Below, piece by piece: positions 33,967 to 42,692 of a DNA stretch of 64,000 bases. Each line of letters opens with the position of its first letter. Within the stretch, counting starts at the first letter, position 1. The DNA lies in the NCBI GenBank assembly GCA_963665525.1, contig OY762280.1, positions 1,798,001 through 1,862,000 on the forward strand, read 5' to 3'. Both the position numbers and the translations under genes were made by a program. The stretch comes from UBA12077 sp963665525. GTDB taxonomy: Bacteria; Bacteroidota; Bacteroidia; Bacteroidales; UBA12077. The notes under the pieces were generated by a model. It ran no database searches. It had not been told where the DNA came from and saw nothing but the letters and a program-made list of their open reading frames with translations.

Positions 33967-34629
33967 TTAGCCCCCTACAAATGTTGAACTTGTTGCAACA
34001 ACAATTGCAGCTTGAATTTCTTTTAATGTTTGACTAACAGCTTCGCCAATCTCAATTTCTTTGGTAAGCTCTTTAATTCTTTTTCTTGAATATTTATGAT
34101 CTTTTTTATTAGGGAATAGTATTCTGGTTAATTTCACACTCGACATTAGACTTAAAAGTAATATCGATTCAATCTGTGCTTTTTCTTTACCTAAAACGAT
34201 ATTTCTAAGCCTGTTTTTAATTTCATCTACTAGTACTGAGTTGAGAACTGGATATCTCTTTACCTTAAATAATCCGAAAAAGATACTTTTCTCTTCCAGT
34301 TTAATAATATTTTTATGGTATAAGTCTTTCAATATGATTTTTCGAAATCCAGATGATTTATTTCCTATTTTATAAATCCAAAATCGTGGTTTCTTATTAT
34401 TTCGAGAAGCATTAATTAATTTAAGTCCTGCATCAATAATTTGATTGCTGGTATATTTTTTATCTTTTACAATGATTCTTTTTTCTTGTAATGAAATTTT
34501 ATTCTGTTCTGAAAGTTCTAATAAGATAGCCCCTGCTAAACCATAATTTAGGGCTAATGCATCAATCAAAAACTTACCTTTTTTTTGATCAAGTGCCAAA
34601 AGAATAAATTTCTCAAATAGTTTTAACAT
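33967..34629 (-). CDS. GPP34 (GOLPH3/Vps74-like) family protein
   Basis: The 220-residue protein reads as the bacterial form of the GPP34 family: an N-terminal block EKFILLALDQKKGKFL, then ALALNYGLAGAILLELSEQNKI, and a C-terminal helical region. Eukaryotic GOLPH3 binds phosphatidylinositol-4-phosphate and sorts glycosyltransferases. The bacterial role is unknown. It stands as a single gene convergent with the MFS exporter gene. No signal peptide is visible, so it is probably cytoplasmic or membrane-peripheral. Confidence 0.85.
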   Translation of the reverse strand: MLKLFEKFILLALDQKKGKFLIDALALNYGLAGAILLELSEQNKISLQEKRIIVKDKKYTSNQIIDAGLKLINASRNNKKPRFWIYKIGNKSSGFRKIILKDLYHKNIIKLEEKSIFFGLFKVKRYPVLNSVLVDEIKNRLRNIVLGKEKAQIESILLLSLMSSVKLTRILFPNKKDHKYSRKRIKELTKEIEIGEAVSQTLKEIQAAIVVATSSTFVGG

Positions 34630-34861
34630 TTCTTTAAGCTTTATCAGATAAATTTAAGAAATAATCAGTTAAAACTAAAAAAAGAACACTTGTATTAATT
34701 TTTTTCGCAAACGTTTTAAATAGACCATCGAAATAAAAATAAGGATATTTTCCTCTTTTTTGACAGATTTTTGTTTGCAAATCCTTGACTTATATAGCTA
34801 TTTATAAGAAATTTATTTATTATTTAGTGATTCCAAAAATCATCAAAAAAACAATATATTT

Positions 34862-35275
34862 ATGAAACTTGCGGTAAGAGATGCGATGAGATGTGTAGGC
34901 TGTCAAAGCTGCATGTTTGCCTGTTCAAGAAGAAGTGGAAATGCAGGATTATCGAATACCTGTATTGGAGTAAAATCAGCAGGTGGAATTTCTAAAGGAT
35001 ACAATGTAATTGTATGCCGATCATGTACTAATCCACCATGTGCATCAGTGTGTCCAACTGGAGCCTTAGAACCTAAAGAAGGAGGTGGCGTACGTTTAAA
35101 AGCTTCAAAATGTATTGGCTGTGGACTTTGTAAAGATGCATGTATCATTGATGCTGTTTATTGGAACGAAGAAGATAATAAACCCGTAATTTGTGTTCAA
35201 TGCGGATACTGTGTTGACTACTGTCCTTATGAGGTACTTGAATTAATCAAAGATGAGAAAGGAGTAGAAAAATGA
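34862..35275 (+). CDS. Four-cluster [4Fe-4S] ferredoxin-type subunit of an aldehyde oxidoreductase
   Basis: The 137-residue protein contains four cysteine quartets (11/14/17/21, 52/55/60/64, 84/87/90/94, 111/114/117/121), each able to hold a [4Fe-4S] cluster. The order matches DmsB/AorA-type electron-transfer subunits. Its TGA stop overlaps the ATG of the oxidoreductase gene by 4 bp, so the two proteins are translationally coupled and probably form a complex. It would carry electrons from the tungsten or molybdenum enzyme to ferredoxin or another acceptor. Confidence 0.92.
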   Translation: MKLAVRDAMRCVGCQSCMFACSRRSGNAGLSNTCIGVKSAGGISKGYNVIVCRSCTNPPCASVCPTGALEPKEGGGVRLKASKCIGCGLCKDACIIDAVYWNEEDNKPVICVQCGYCVDYCPYEVLELIKDEKGVEK

Positions 35276-37026
35276 TAGCAAATGACACTTTATCAAAAGT
35301 ATTATATATAGATTTAAATAAGAAAAAATACTTTGTTAAAGATCGCAAAGATCTTTTTGAAAAATACTTAGGAGGCACTGGTGTTGCAACCCAGTTGTTA
35401 CATGAAGAATGCCCTGAAGGCATTGATGCTTTTGCTCCCGAATCTCCAATTATTTTTGCTGTTGGGCCATTAACAGGAGCTTTTCCTTTAGCTTCAAAAA
35501 CATGTGCTATGTTTAAATCTCCATTAACAGGCGATTTAGGAGAAAGCCATGCAGGAGGTAGAAGCGCAATTGCAATTCGAATGGCAGGTTATGGTGCTAT
35601 TGTTATTAAAGGAAAAAGTGAGTTTCCTATTTACCTTACCATAAGCAATGGTAAAGTTTTATTTAAAAATGCAACAACCCTTTGGGGAATGAAAGATGGC
35701 TCAATAGCTGCAAGAGTTATGCGTCAATCTGAAGGAGGTGAAGGTCTGCGAGCTATATTCAGGATTGGTTTAGCTGGAGAAAATCTATCGACATTTGCGA
35801 ATGTTACTACCGAAACCTATCGCCACTTTGGTCGCCTGGGACTTGGAGCAATTTTCGGAAGTAAAATGCTAAAAGGAATAGTTATATCAGGAAAACAAGC
35901 TATTGAGGTTACCAATAAAAAAGAATATAGAGCTTTATATGATAAGATTTATAATATGGCCACAGAGTCTCCATTAATGAAAAAATATCATGATGTAGGG
36001 ACAGCCATCAATATTAAATCATTAAATAACATGAAAGCTTTGCCTGTAAGAAATTTACAAGCCAGCTCAACAAGCGACATTGAACCTGTTACAGGAGAAG
36101 AAATAGCCAAACATCATCTGGCACGACGTATTGGTTGTGCACACTGTCCTGTTGCCTGTATACACCTTGCCTATTTACGCGAGCCTTACGATGATGATCC
36201 ATATTTTTATAAAACAACTCCCGTTTGTTACGACTTTGAACTCATATACTCATTAGGAACCATGGTAGGAATTAACCAACCTAAACCACTATTACGATTA
36301 ATTGATGTAGTAGAACAAGTTGGCGTTGATGCTATGAGTATGGGAGTTATTCTTGCATGGATTACCGAAATGTACGAAAAAGGGAAAATTACAATCAACG
36401 ACCTAAACAATATTGATATTCAATGGGGTGATGCAGATGCCTATATTAAATTGGTTAAAAATATTGCGAAACCTACCACTGATTTTCTAAGAGCTTGTGC
36501 AAAAGGAGCTGTGCATGCAGCTAATATTTATGGAGGTAAAGAATTTGCCATGTGTTTCGGAAAAAATGAAATGCCGGGATATCATACCGGACCTGCTGGT
36601 TATTTAGGTTTCTTGTTGGGAGCACGTCATAGTCACCTGGATAATGGTGGATATTCTGTTGACCAAAAAGAATTGGTTAATAAGGAAGTAACCCCAGAGC
36701 AGGTTGTAGATAAATTATTAGATGAAGAAGCAATAAGACAGATTTTATCAAGCATTGCCGTTTGTTTCTTTGCTCGTGGAATTTATGGCTTAGATTTAGT
36801 TAGTGAAGCCATTAAATTACTAGGTTTCGACTTAGACGATAAACAACTTCATGAAATTGGTCGCCAGATTCATTTAAATAAATATAAATTTAAAATGCGC
36901 GAAGGTTTCAGAATTGAAAAATTGGAAGTACCAGAACGTATCTATGAAACCGAAGATCCTACAGGAAAAATAACTAAAGAATATATAAAGAAAGGATTAG
37001 ATTACGCTCATAATCTAATTAATTAG
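35272..37026 (+). CDS. Aldehyde:ferredoxin oxidoreductase family enzyme (tungsten/molybdopterin)
   Basis: The 584-residue protein is full length for the AOR family. It shows the N-terminal YIDLN and YLGGTGVAT blocks, the bis-pterin-binding ESHAGGRSAIAIRMAGYG (91-108), and the cluster ligands C289, C292, C296 (CAHCPVAC) plus C498 (AVCFFARG). This is the same spacing as the archaeal enzyme. It would oxidise aldehydes to acids, or the reverse, coupled to the ferredoxin-type partner encoded just upstream. A strong terminator follows. With the alcohol dehydrogenase 10 kb away, it could link acids, aldehydes and alcohols in fermentation, though this is inference. Confidence 0.93.
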   Translation: MIANDTLSKVLYIDLNKKKYFVKDRKDLFEKYLGGTGVATQLLHEECPEGIDAFAPESPIIFAVGPLTGAFPLASKTCAMFKSPLTGDLGESHAGGRSAIAIRMAGYGAIVIKGKSEFPIYLTISNGKVLFKNATTLWGMKDGSIAARVMRQSEGGEGLRAIFRIGLAGENLSTFANVTTETYRHFGRLGLGAIFGSKMLKGIVISGKQAIEVTNKKEYRALYDKIYNMATESPLMKKYHDVGTAINIKSLNNMKALPVRNLQASSTSDIEPVTGEEIAKHHLARRIGCAHCPVACIHLAYLREPYDDDPYFYKTTPVCYDFELIYSLGTMVGINQPKPLLRLIDVVEQVGVDAMSMGVILAWITEMYEKGKITINDLNNIDIQWGDADAYIKLVKNIAKPTTDFLRACAKGAVHAANIYGGKEFAMCFGKNEMPGYHTGPAGYLGFLLGARHSHLDNGGYSVDQKELVNKEVTPEQVVDKLLDEEAIRQILSSIAVCFFARGIYGLDLVSEAIKLLGFDLDDKQLHEIGRQIHLNKYKFKMREGFRIEKLEVPERIYETEDPTGKITKEYIKKGLDYAHNLIN

Positions 37027-37044
37027 TAGTTTTATTAGTAGATG

Positions 37045-37074
37045 AAAACCTGCTTCTTTGAGCAGGTTTTTTTT
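37045..37074 (+). terminator. Rho-independent terminator after the AOR gene
   Basis: Stem AAAACCTGCT/AGCAGGTTTT with a 6-nt loop and a following U-run, 19 bp beyond the stop codon of the oxidoreductase gene. Confidence 0.9.
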
Positions 37075-37199
37075 ATTGACTTCACATAATAAATCTCTCA
37101 TTTTTACGTATTAAATAAGATTTCTTTTTCGTACTTCTCTCTCATCGGAATATTTTTTATTTGTTGAATTTTACTTATCATACTCAAAGACACTGCGCT

Positions 37200-37541
37200 A
37201 TGGAACGTGAAGCAATTGAAAGTATCGTTTTTGCACATACCAGCAAAACAGAATTAATTGATGAAACAATCATTAGTTTACAAGGAATCCTATATGAAAC
37301 TTTCTCGAAAAAAGAAAATAAAAATTTAAGACATGAATTTCCCAAAAACACGCATCCTGATGATCTTAAAATCAAATTAGATAATGTCATTATTTATTTC
37401 GAGAGTCTTAAAAAACCAGAATTATCCATTGAAGTTATTTTGGATATATTTATAAGTAATACAAATGCAGAATTAGGCACATTCTCGCATATTTTTAACG
37501 AAAAAGGAGATTTAGTTGATGAATTGTTAGTGATAAACTAA
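37200..37541 (+). CDS. Hypothetical 113-residue protein
   Basis: I start at the ATG at 37200, since the longer frame opens at a TTG with no support. The product is soluble, acidic and probably mainly helical, with no cysteines or signal peptide, and I recognise no family. Its stop codon abuts the stop of the convergent TPR gene with no bases between. Coding character is modest, so I keep confidence moderate. Confidence 0.5.
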   Translation: MEREAIESIVFAHTSKTELIDETIISLQGILYETFSKKENKNLRHEFPKNTHPDDLKIKLDNVIIYFESLKKPELSIEVILDIFISNTNAELGTFSHIFNEKGDLVDELLVIN

Positions 37542-38837
37542 TTACAAATCGCCTTCAAAAAATAATTCTTCTTTCAACTTGGTAATTTGTTGCTGAGCAA
37601 ATGAATAATAATCTTTGTTAATTATAATTTCTGGTTCCATAACCATTTGGTAATATTCAATAGCCTTCTTTTTATCCCCTAATTTATCCTGGTAAATAGA
37701 AGCAATATCAATGATGAGTTTATTCTTTTTATAACTTATCCAATAATCACCTGTAAGATCTAATTCTAAAGCTTCATTATAAACTTCAATTGCTTTATGA
37801 TAGTTATTTTGTTTATAATAATTACGTGCTATATCTGATTTTAAGGAGAAAATAGAAATATTATCTGGTTTCAGAAGATTTAATGCCATTTCATAATAAA
37901 AAATAGCGGAATCCTGTTGATTAAAGTTTTCTTGTATATCACCTAAATACTGAAATATTTTTGCATCCATCATATCTAATTTACAAGCTAGTTCTAAATA
38001 AGCTTTTGATTTCTCGTATTTCTTAATTTTATAGTAACATTCACCTATATTTCTTACAACAAAAGCATCTTCAGAATCTAATTTATAAGCTTGTAAATAA
38101 AGTGGGATAGCTCTATAATTGTGATTTCTCATCACATAAACCTCAGCAGCTTGCATATATAAATCCTTATTTATAGGATCTATTTCTATGGCTTTACTCA
38201 AATTCTCTATAGCCAAATCAAATTGTTCAATTGCAGTGTATACTCTGGCAATATATTCATATGCTTTTATATCAGTACTATCTAACTGAATTGCTTTAGT
38301 TAACCACTTTAATGCAGCTTTTTTATCTTTTAATTTGATACTACAAACCCCTATATTCCTTGCAAAATATCCATTTATTGAATCAATGGAATATAAATGA
38401 TATAATATATTTGATGCTTGTTTAAATTTCTTTGTTTTTAAATAATAGTTACTTAACCAGATCCCTGAATAAATGTGAGATGAATCAGACTTTAGTACTT
38501 TCTCAAAAATTGGAACAGCATCCTTATCGTTGCCTTTTTTTGATAATAAAGTACCATACTCGGCTAAATACTCTATATTTTCTGAATCTAACTCAAGAGC
38601 TTGTTGAATTGAAACAATAGCTTGTGGATACTTATACATTAACTTATACACCATTGCCTGTTGATAATAATACTGCGAATTATCCGGTGACTCTTCTATA
38701 AGTTTTTCACTCAAGACTAATGCCTCATTGTAATTATTTTTTAAAATTAACAAATTCAATTTTTCAGCATCTGACTGTGCTATTCCATTCAGTGTTATGC
38801 ATACACAAACTATTAAAAAGGTATATTTTCTCATCAT
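37542..38837 (-). CDS. Secreted TPR-repeat protein
   Basis: The 431-residue protein has a signal peptide (MMRKYTFLIVCVCITLNGIAQ) followed by about ten tetratricopeptide repeats (for example AIVSIQQALELDSENIEYLAEYG and AIENLSKAIEIDPINKDLYMQAAE). TPR arrays mediate protein contacts, here in the periplasm or at the envelope. It converges with the small hypothetical gene and is separated by 122 bp from the next minus-strand gene, from which a terminator-like hairpin divides it. No enzyme domain is present. Confidence 0.88.
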   Translation of the reverse strand: MMRKYTFLIVCVCITLNGIAQSDAEKLNLLILKNNYNEALVLSEKLIEESPDNSQYYYQQAMVYKLMYKYPQAIVSIQQALELDSENIEYLAEYGTLLSKKGNDKDAVPIFEKVLKSDSSHIYSGIWLSNYYLKTKKFKQASNILYHLYSIDSINGYFARNIGVCSIKLKDKKAALKWLTKAIQLDSTDIKAYEYIARVYTAIEQFDLAIENLSKAIEIDPINKDLYMQAAEVYVMRNHNYRAIPLYLQAYKLDSEDAFVVRNIGECYYKIKKYEKSKAYLELACKLDMMDAKIFQYLGDIQENFNQQDSAIFYYEMALNLLKPDNISIFSLKSDIARNYYKQNNYHKAIEVYNEALELDLTGDYWISYKKNKLIIDIASIYQDKLGDKKKAIEYYQMVMEPEIIINKDYYSFAQQQITKLKEELFFEGDL

Positions 38838-38904
38838 AATGAATCTTCTAGGGTTTAATACAGTAAACTTATAAGAAATAATTTTATTGTATTCCTATAT
38901 AATG

Positions 38905-38935
38905 AAAAAACAGTTCACAAAAGAGTAAACTGTTT
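38905..38935 (-). terminator. Terminator-like hairpin after the small lipoprotein gene
   Basis: AAACAGTTCAC (38908-38918) pairs with GTAAACTGTTT (38925-38935) except for one mismatch, around a 6-nt loop. A run of T follows on the minus strand, 24 bp past the stop at 38960. Confidence 0.7.
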
Positions 38936-38959
38936 CTATAATAATTTTAAATGAATAGG

Positions 38960-39325
38960 CTACAAACCGATTTCTTTCAGTTTTTCTTCAACCTCTTTTG
39001 ATATTTCTTCAAATCGTTTTTCATACTTTTCATCGTCGGCGCACTCAACTAAAGTAACCCACTTAGTACTCCACTGCATAGCCTCTTGCACTAACTCCAT
39101 ATATCTGGCCGCATTAGCTTCATCACCAGGGTTATTCATATAATCATCAATTACCTTGATATAATCATCAACCCACTCTTCATAATGAGCTAAAAAATCA
39201 TCGCAATCTTTAATTGATTCCGATTTTTCTTGTTTTGATTCGCTTCCCTTTTCAGATCCTGAACTACAGGCATAAACTGCAAACATTCCTAGTATTGCAA
39301 ATAAATATAAGTGCTTTCTCATCAT
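38960..39325 (-). CDS. Small lipoprotein of unknown function
   Basis: The 121-residue protein has a lipobox at Cys20 (AVYACSSGSE) and then an acidic helical domain (DCDDFLAHYEEWVDDYIKVIDDYMNN) with a second cysteine pair (ECADDEKYEKRFEEIS). I see similar small helical lipoproteins in Bacteroidota but cannot name a family. It is a single gene with a possible -7 element 21 bp upstream and a terminator behind it. Confidence 0.72.
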   Translation of the reverse strand: MMRKHLYLFAILGMFAVYACSSGSEKGSESKQEKSESIKDCDDFLAHYEEWVDDYIKVIDDYMNNPGDEANAARYMELVQEAMQWSTKWVTLVECADDEKYEKRFEEISKEVEEKLKEIGL

Positions 39326-39345
39326 AGTATTTTTTATTGTTAACT

Positions 39346-39353
39346 CAAATTTA
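39346..39353 (-). promoter_or_regulatory. Putative -7 element of the small lipoprotein gene
   Basis: The minus strand reads TAAATTTG, an exact TAnnTTTG, 21 bp before the start at 39325. The nearest TTG lies only 12 bp further up, too close for a standard -33. Confidence 0.38.
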
Positions 39354-39509
39354 GTGAAATTATTGTCAAAAAAATAAATAAAAACTCACTCTTCATTTTC
39401 GCTTCATCTTGACATTTTAGTTTTGTTTCTAGAAAGTGAGTAAAAAATAACCACACATTCAAAAACTGTACAGAAAGAATTCATCAATTAATTAACAAAA
39501 ATTATAACT

Positions 39510-40415
39510 ATGAAAACAAAACTTTTCAAACAAACGATTAAGCTAACAAAAATTCTTACTCTACTCGTTGTAGTAGTTTTTAGCTTCACAATTATTTCTT
39601 GCGAAGAATCTGAAGATTTAACCCCTCTAGACGAAAATGCTGATTTAATTAACGAAGATTATGCTTCGGAAATTTTCGACGAAGTAGCTGACCTTGGTGA
39701 TGAAGCTGTTGATTATTTAGATAATAGCACCACTAAATCGAGCAGCGAAATAGAAACTTTAGGAAACTACTATCGCTTAAGTCCATGTGCAACAATTACT
39801 CGTGAATACCGTAACGACAGTGTATTGGTAACCATTGATTTTGGCGAACAAAACTGCTTATGTAATGACGGACGTGAACGAAGAGGTAAAATCCACATGA
39901 ATCATTATGGATTTTATTGGGGTGATGGCGAAGCCGATATTGAATTTTATTTTGAAAATTATTATGTTGATAACAACCAACTTATAGGAGTACGTAATGT
40001 TCATCGTTACACGAATCAAAACCAACATCGCCAGAGCGATATCTTAACCGAAGGATCAGTTATATTAGCCGAAGATGCCGGCACCATTACATGGAGTGCA
40101 GAACGCACACGTGAAGTTATTGAGGGTTCTGAAACTCATTACAAATACGATGATGTCATTCAAATTACAGGATCTTCAAGTGCTACTTTAGCCGACGGTA
40201 CAGAAATAACCAGCGAAATTACTACTCCGCTTGTTCGAATTTATGAACTAGGATGTTTCAGATATTTTGTTTCGGGCGTTCGAACCATCAGTAAAGGCGA
40301 CGAAGAAATTATAATTGATTATGGTGATGGCTCTTGTGATAATATTGCCGAAATGACACGCGATGGTGAAACTTATCAATATGAAATAAGAAGAAGACAA
40401 CGTTTTTCCTGGTAA
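39510..40415 (+). CDS. Lipoprotein of unknown function, beta-rich
   Basis: The 301-residue protein has a long signal with lipobox Cys31 (TIISCEESED), an acidic helical stretch (about 40-90), and a beta-rich domain with five further cysteines (C97 region SPCATITREY, then NCLCNDGRERRGKIH). Repeated strand-like blocks (EADIEFYFENYYVDN, GTITWSAERTRE) suggest a surface domain. No family is recognised. It heads a run of small envelope genes that ends in a two-component system. A possible terminator follows at 40435-40463. Confidence 0.7.
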   Translation: MKTKLFKQTIKLTKILTLLVVVVFSFTIISCEESEDLTPLDENADLINEDYASEIFDEVADLGDEAVDYLDNSTTKSSSEIETLGNYYRLSPCATITREYRNDSVLVTIDFGEQNCLCNDGRERRGKIHMNHYGFYWGDGEADIEFYFENYYVDNNQLIGVRNVHRYTNQNQHRQSDILTEGSVILAEDAGTITWSAERTREVIEGSETHYKYDDVIQITGSSSATLADGTEITSEITTPLVRIYELGCFRYFVSGVRTISKGDEEIIIDYGDGSCDNIAEMTRDGETYQYEIRRRQRFSW

Positions 40416-40434
40416 TGATTAATAAGTTAAAAAT

Positions 40435-40463
40435 ATCCCGGAAGTATTCTGCACTTTCGGGAT
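40435..40463 (+). terminator. Hairpin after the beta-rich lipoprotein gene
   Basis: ATCCCGGAAGT pairs with ACTTTCGGGAT (10 of 11 pairs) around a 7-nt loop, 20 bp past the stop codon. No strong U-run follows, so it may be a weak terminator or an mRNA-stabilising hairpin. Confidence 0.5.
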
Positions 40464-40482
40464 TCATTAAAATTTAGTTGCT

Positions 40483-40731
40483 ATGATAAACTCTACAATC
40501 ATTAGAAATTTGTCAAAAAAGTTATTTAAAAGAAAATTTGACAATCAACAAAATGAAGATAATATGACTTTCGATTTTAATCGACCATTTATTGTTGTTC
40601 GCGACGATGGTAAATTTATTCAGCATTTTACGAGCTTTTACGAAGCATCGGTATTTTCTGTTAAGTTAAACAGTAGTTACAATAGTAATGGCATTCATGC
40701 TAAATCAAAAGTTATTACACTCTCAATGTAG
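40483..40731 (+). CDS. Small hypothetical protein
   Basis: The 82-residue product has a basic N-terminal part (LSKKLFKRKFDN) and a C-terminal half (FNRPFIVVRDDGKFIQHFTSFYEASVFSVKLN) that looks like a small folded domain. No family is recognised and no signal peptide is present. It is 68 bp after the lipoprotein gene and 73 bp before the next gene, on the same strand. Confidence 0.5.
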   Translation: MINSTIIRNLSKKLFKRKFDNQQNEDNMTFDFNRPFIVVRDDGKFIQHFTSFYEASVFSVKLNSSYNSNGIHAKSKVITLSM

Positions 40732-40804
40732 TATAATAGAAATTAGCACTTTATATTATGATTAGTTTTTTATAAATTTCACAACGAAAACATATGGAAG
40801 AATT

Positions 40805-41053
40805 ATGAAAAAAATTGCGATTGTTTTATGTTTTTTACTTGTAGCTATTGTTTCTCATGGGCAAACCCAAACTCAAGAACCTAAAACCAAAATTGATCCG
40901 CCTAAAAAAGAAACAGTAAAAGCTGTGCCTAAATCAACCCAGCGAAAAGCACAGGTAAAAAAAGCACAAATTAAAAATGCTCAAATGCAAAACAAAAAGA
41001 AAAAACAAGTTGTTCGCAAAGCTCAAGCTATAAGAAGAAAGCGAAATAGATGA
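40805..41053 (+). CDS. Small secreted, highly basic protein
   Basis: The 82-residue product has a clear signal peptide (MKKIAIVLCFLLVAIVSHGQ) followed by a Lys/Arg/Gln-rich mature part of about 60 residues with repeated KKAQIKNAQ-like units and no cysteines. It would be a small, disordered, positively charged periplasmic protein, perhaps binding membrane, cell wall or nucleic acid. The gene lies 10 bp before the outer-membrane protein gene and so probably belongs to the operon with the two-component system. Confidence 0.65.
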   Translation: MKKIAIVLCFLLVAIVSHGQTQTQEPKTKIDPPKKETVKAVPKSTQRKAQVKKAQIKNAQMQNKKKKQVVRKAQAIRRKRNR

Positions 41054-41063
41054 TCAACTGAAT

Positions 41064-42011
41064 ATGATTAACACAACTAAAAAATCATTGATCTTGAAAC
41101 TCTTTTTAAGATTTAACAACCTATCATTACTCTTATTATGGTCTAGCTTTATATCAACTGCCCAGATTTCTGTTCCAGACTCAACCGCAATATGTGACAG
41201 CTGTTTTACAGAAACTGAATTCAGTTTTTTTATGCTCGATTTTAATTATACCAGTAATACAATAAAAGCCAAAGGAACCCGGCCCGATGAGAGTGTTCCT
41301 GCTTTTATCAGCAGTGCAAACTACCTACATAAAACAGGCTTAACAACTGACATTATGTTCACCAATTATTCTGCTGCAGATAGTTTTAGCTACGATCTTG
41401 AATTCCAAATTGGGTATGAAAAAAGTCTCTTTAATGAACATATAGACCTAGGTCTTAACTATCAATATCATAATTATTCGGGGACAACCGAATATCAGGG
41501 AATCGATTATCATCATGCAATACATCTTTCCACTGGCTTAAACTATGAAATGCTATATGTATACGCAGATGGTATATATTATATGGATAACAAAAATTAT
41601 TTCAACGATTTTGGCTTAACACTATCCTTAGATTTTGAAAACATTCTCTTTAAAAATGATTTTTTATTTTTAATGCCTACAACTTCATTCACTTTCGCAA
41701 CTGATTATTGGTTATATGAACTCTATACCCCATATATTGAAAATTATATCATTCCATACTTAAGATATAGAGGATATGCGACTTTAAATCTAACATCCGA
41801 ACAAATCATGGAATCATATATGTTAAATAACGGAGTTTCAACCAATACCTATTCATATCAAGGAGTAGATTTTTTAATTCCTTTAACTTATGGCATCAAT
41901 AACATTTCGGTTTCTTTTTCGTGGATGTACTATATTCCTTCTGAGAAACTAAAACTTTTCCAGATGAAAGAACAAACAGGATATATTATTTCGTTATCAT
42001 TTATTTTTTAA
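41064..42011 (+). CDS. Probable outer-membrane beta-barrel protein
   Basis: The 315-residue protein starts with a signal-like segment (LLLLWSSFISTAQ). Alternating aromatic/polar strands then run throughout, and it ends in GYIISLSFIF with a terminal Phe, the usual signature of an outer-membrane barrel. Cys-containing CDSC occurs near the mature N-terminus. No transport family is recognised. It stands 6 bp before the response-regulator gene, so it may be a target or a sensor-side partner of that system. Confidence 0.65.
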   Translation: MINTTKKSLILKLFLRFNNLSLLLLWSSFISTAQISVPDSTAICDSCFTETEFSFFMLDFNYTSNTIKAKGTRPDESVPAFISSANYLHKTGLTTDIMFTNYSAADSFSYDLEFQIGYEKSLFNEHIDLGLNYQYHNYSGTTEYQGIDYHHAIHLSTGLNYEMLYVYADGIYYMDNKNYFNDFGLTLSLDFENILFKNDFLFLMPTTSFTFATDYWLYELYTPYIENYIIPYLRYRGYATLNLTSEQIMESYMLNNGVSTNTYSYQGVDFLIPLTYGINNISVSFSWMYYIPSEKLKLFQMKEQTGYIISLSFIF

Positions 42012-42017
42012 ACCAAG

Positions 42018-42692
42018 ATGAGAGTTTTAATAGTAGAAGATGAAAAAATCTTAGCTTCTGAAATCAAGCAATTTTTAGAAAAAGAAGATTATAACGTAGA
42101 TGTTGCTTATACAGGAAGCAATGCTTCCGAATTAATTGCAATTAATCCGTATGATTTTATCCTATTAGATATAGGATTGCCCGATTATAACGGTCTTGAT
42201 TTAATGAAAGAAGCCAAAGAATATAACTCCGAAGCTTATTTCATAATTATTACCGCTCGAGGTGAACTTGAAGATAAAATTAAAGGATTTGATCTAGGTG
42301 CCGATGATTACTTACCTAAGCCATTTTCATTATTAGAGCTTTTATCAAGGATCCAGGCAATTACACGACGAAAGTTTGGATATCAGTTGTCAATTATTGA
42401 ATTTGGAGATTTTAAATTGGATACATCTAAGAAACATTTACAATATAAAGATCAACACATCGATTTAACAAAAAAAGAATATAAACTATTATCCTATTTG
42501 GTATTGAACAAAAATAGAATTCTAGACAGGTTGCAACTAACTGAACATATTTGGGGAGAATTTTTTGAAGATGATTATGATTCGAATTACATCGATGTGC
42601 ATATTAAAAATATTAGAAAAAAACTCTCAACAGTAGATAAGAATACTTGGATAAAGACTGTTCGTGGAATCGGATATAAATTTGAAATTTAA
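42018..42692 (+). CDS. OmpR/PhoB-type response regulator
   Basis: The 224-residue protein has a receiver domain (1-115) with acidic pocket E7-D8, phosphoacceptor D51 (FILLDIGLP), and conserved Thr/Lys (ITAR, LPKPF). A C-terminal winged helix (about 125-224; DLTKKEYKLLSYLVLN, IDVHIKNIRKKL, IKTVRGIGYKF) follows. It is a DNA-binding regulator paired with the kinase whose ATG overlaps its stop by 1 bp. The genes just upstream are its likely regulon, but no binding-site repeat could be identified. Confidence 0.96.
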   Translation: MRVLIVEDEKILASEIKQFLEKEDYNVDVAYTGSNASELIAINPYDFILLDIGLPDYNGLDLMKEAKEYNSEAYFIIITARGELEDKIKGFDLGADDYLPKPFSLLELLSRIQAITRRKFGYQLSIIEFGDFKLDTSKKHLQYKDQHIDLTKKEYKLLSYLVLNKNRILDRLQLTEHIWGEFFEDDYDSNYIDVHIKNIRKKLSTVDKNTWIKTVRGIGYKFEI

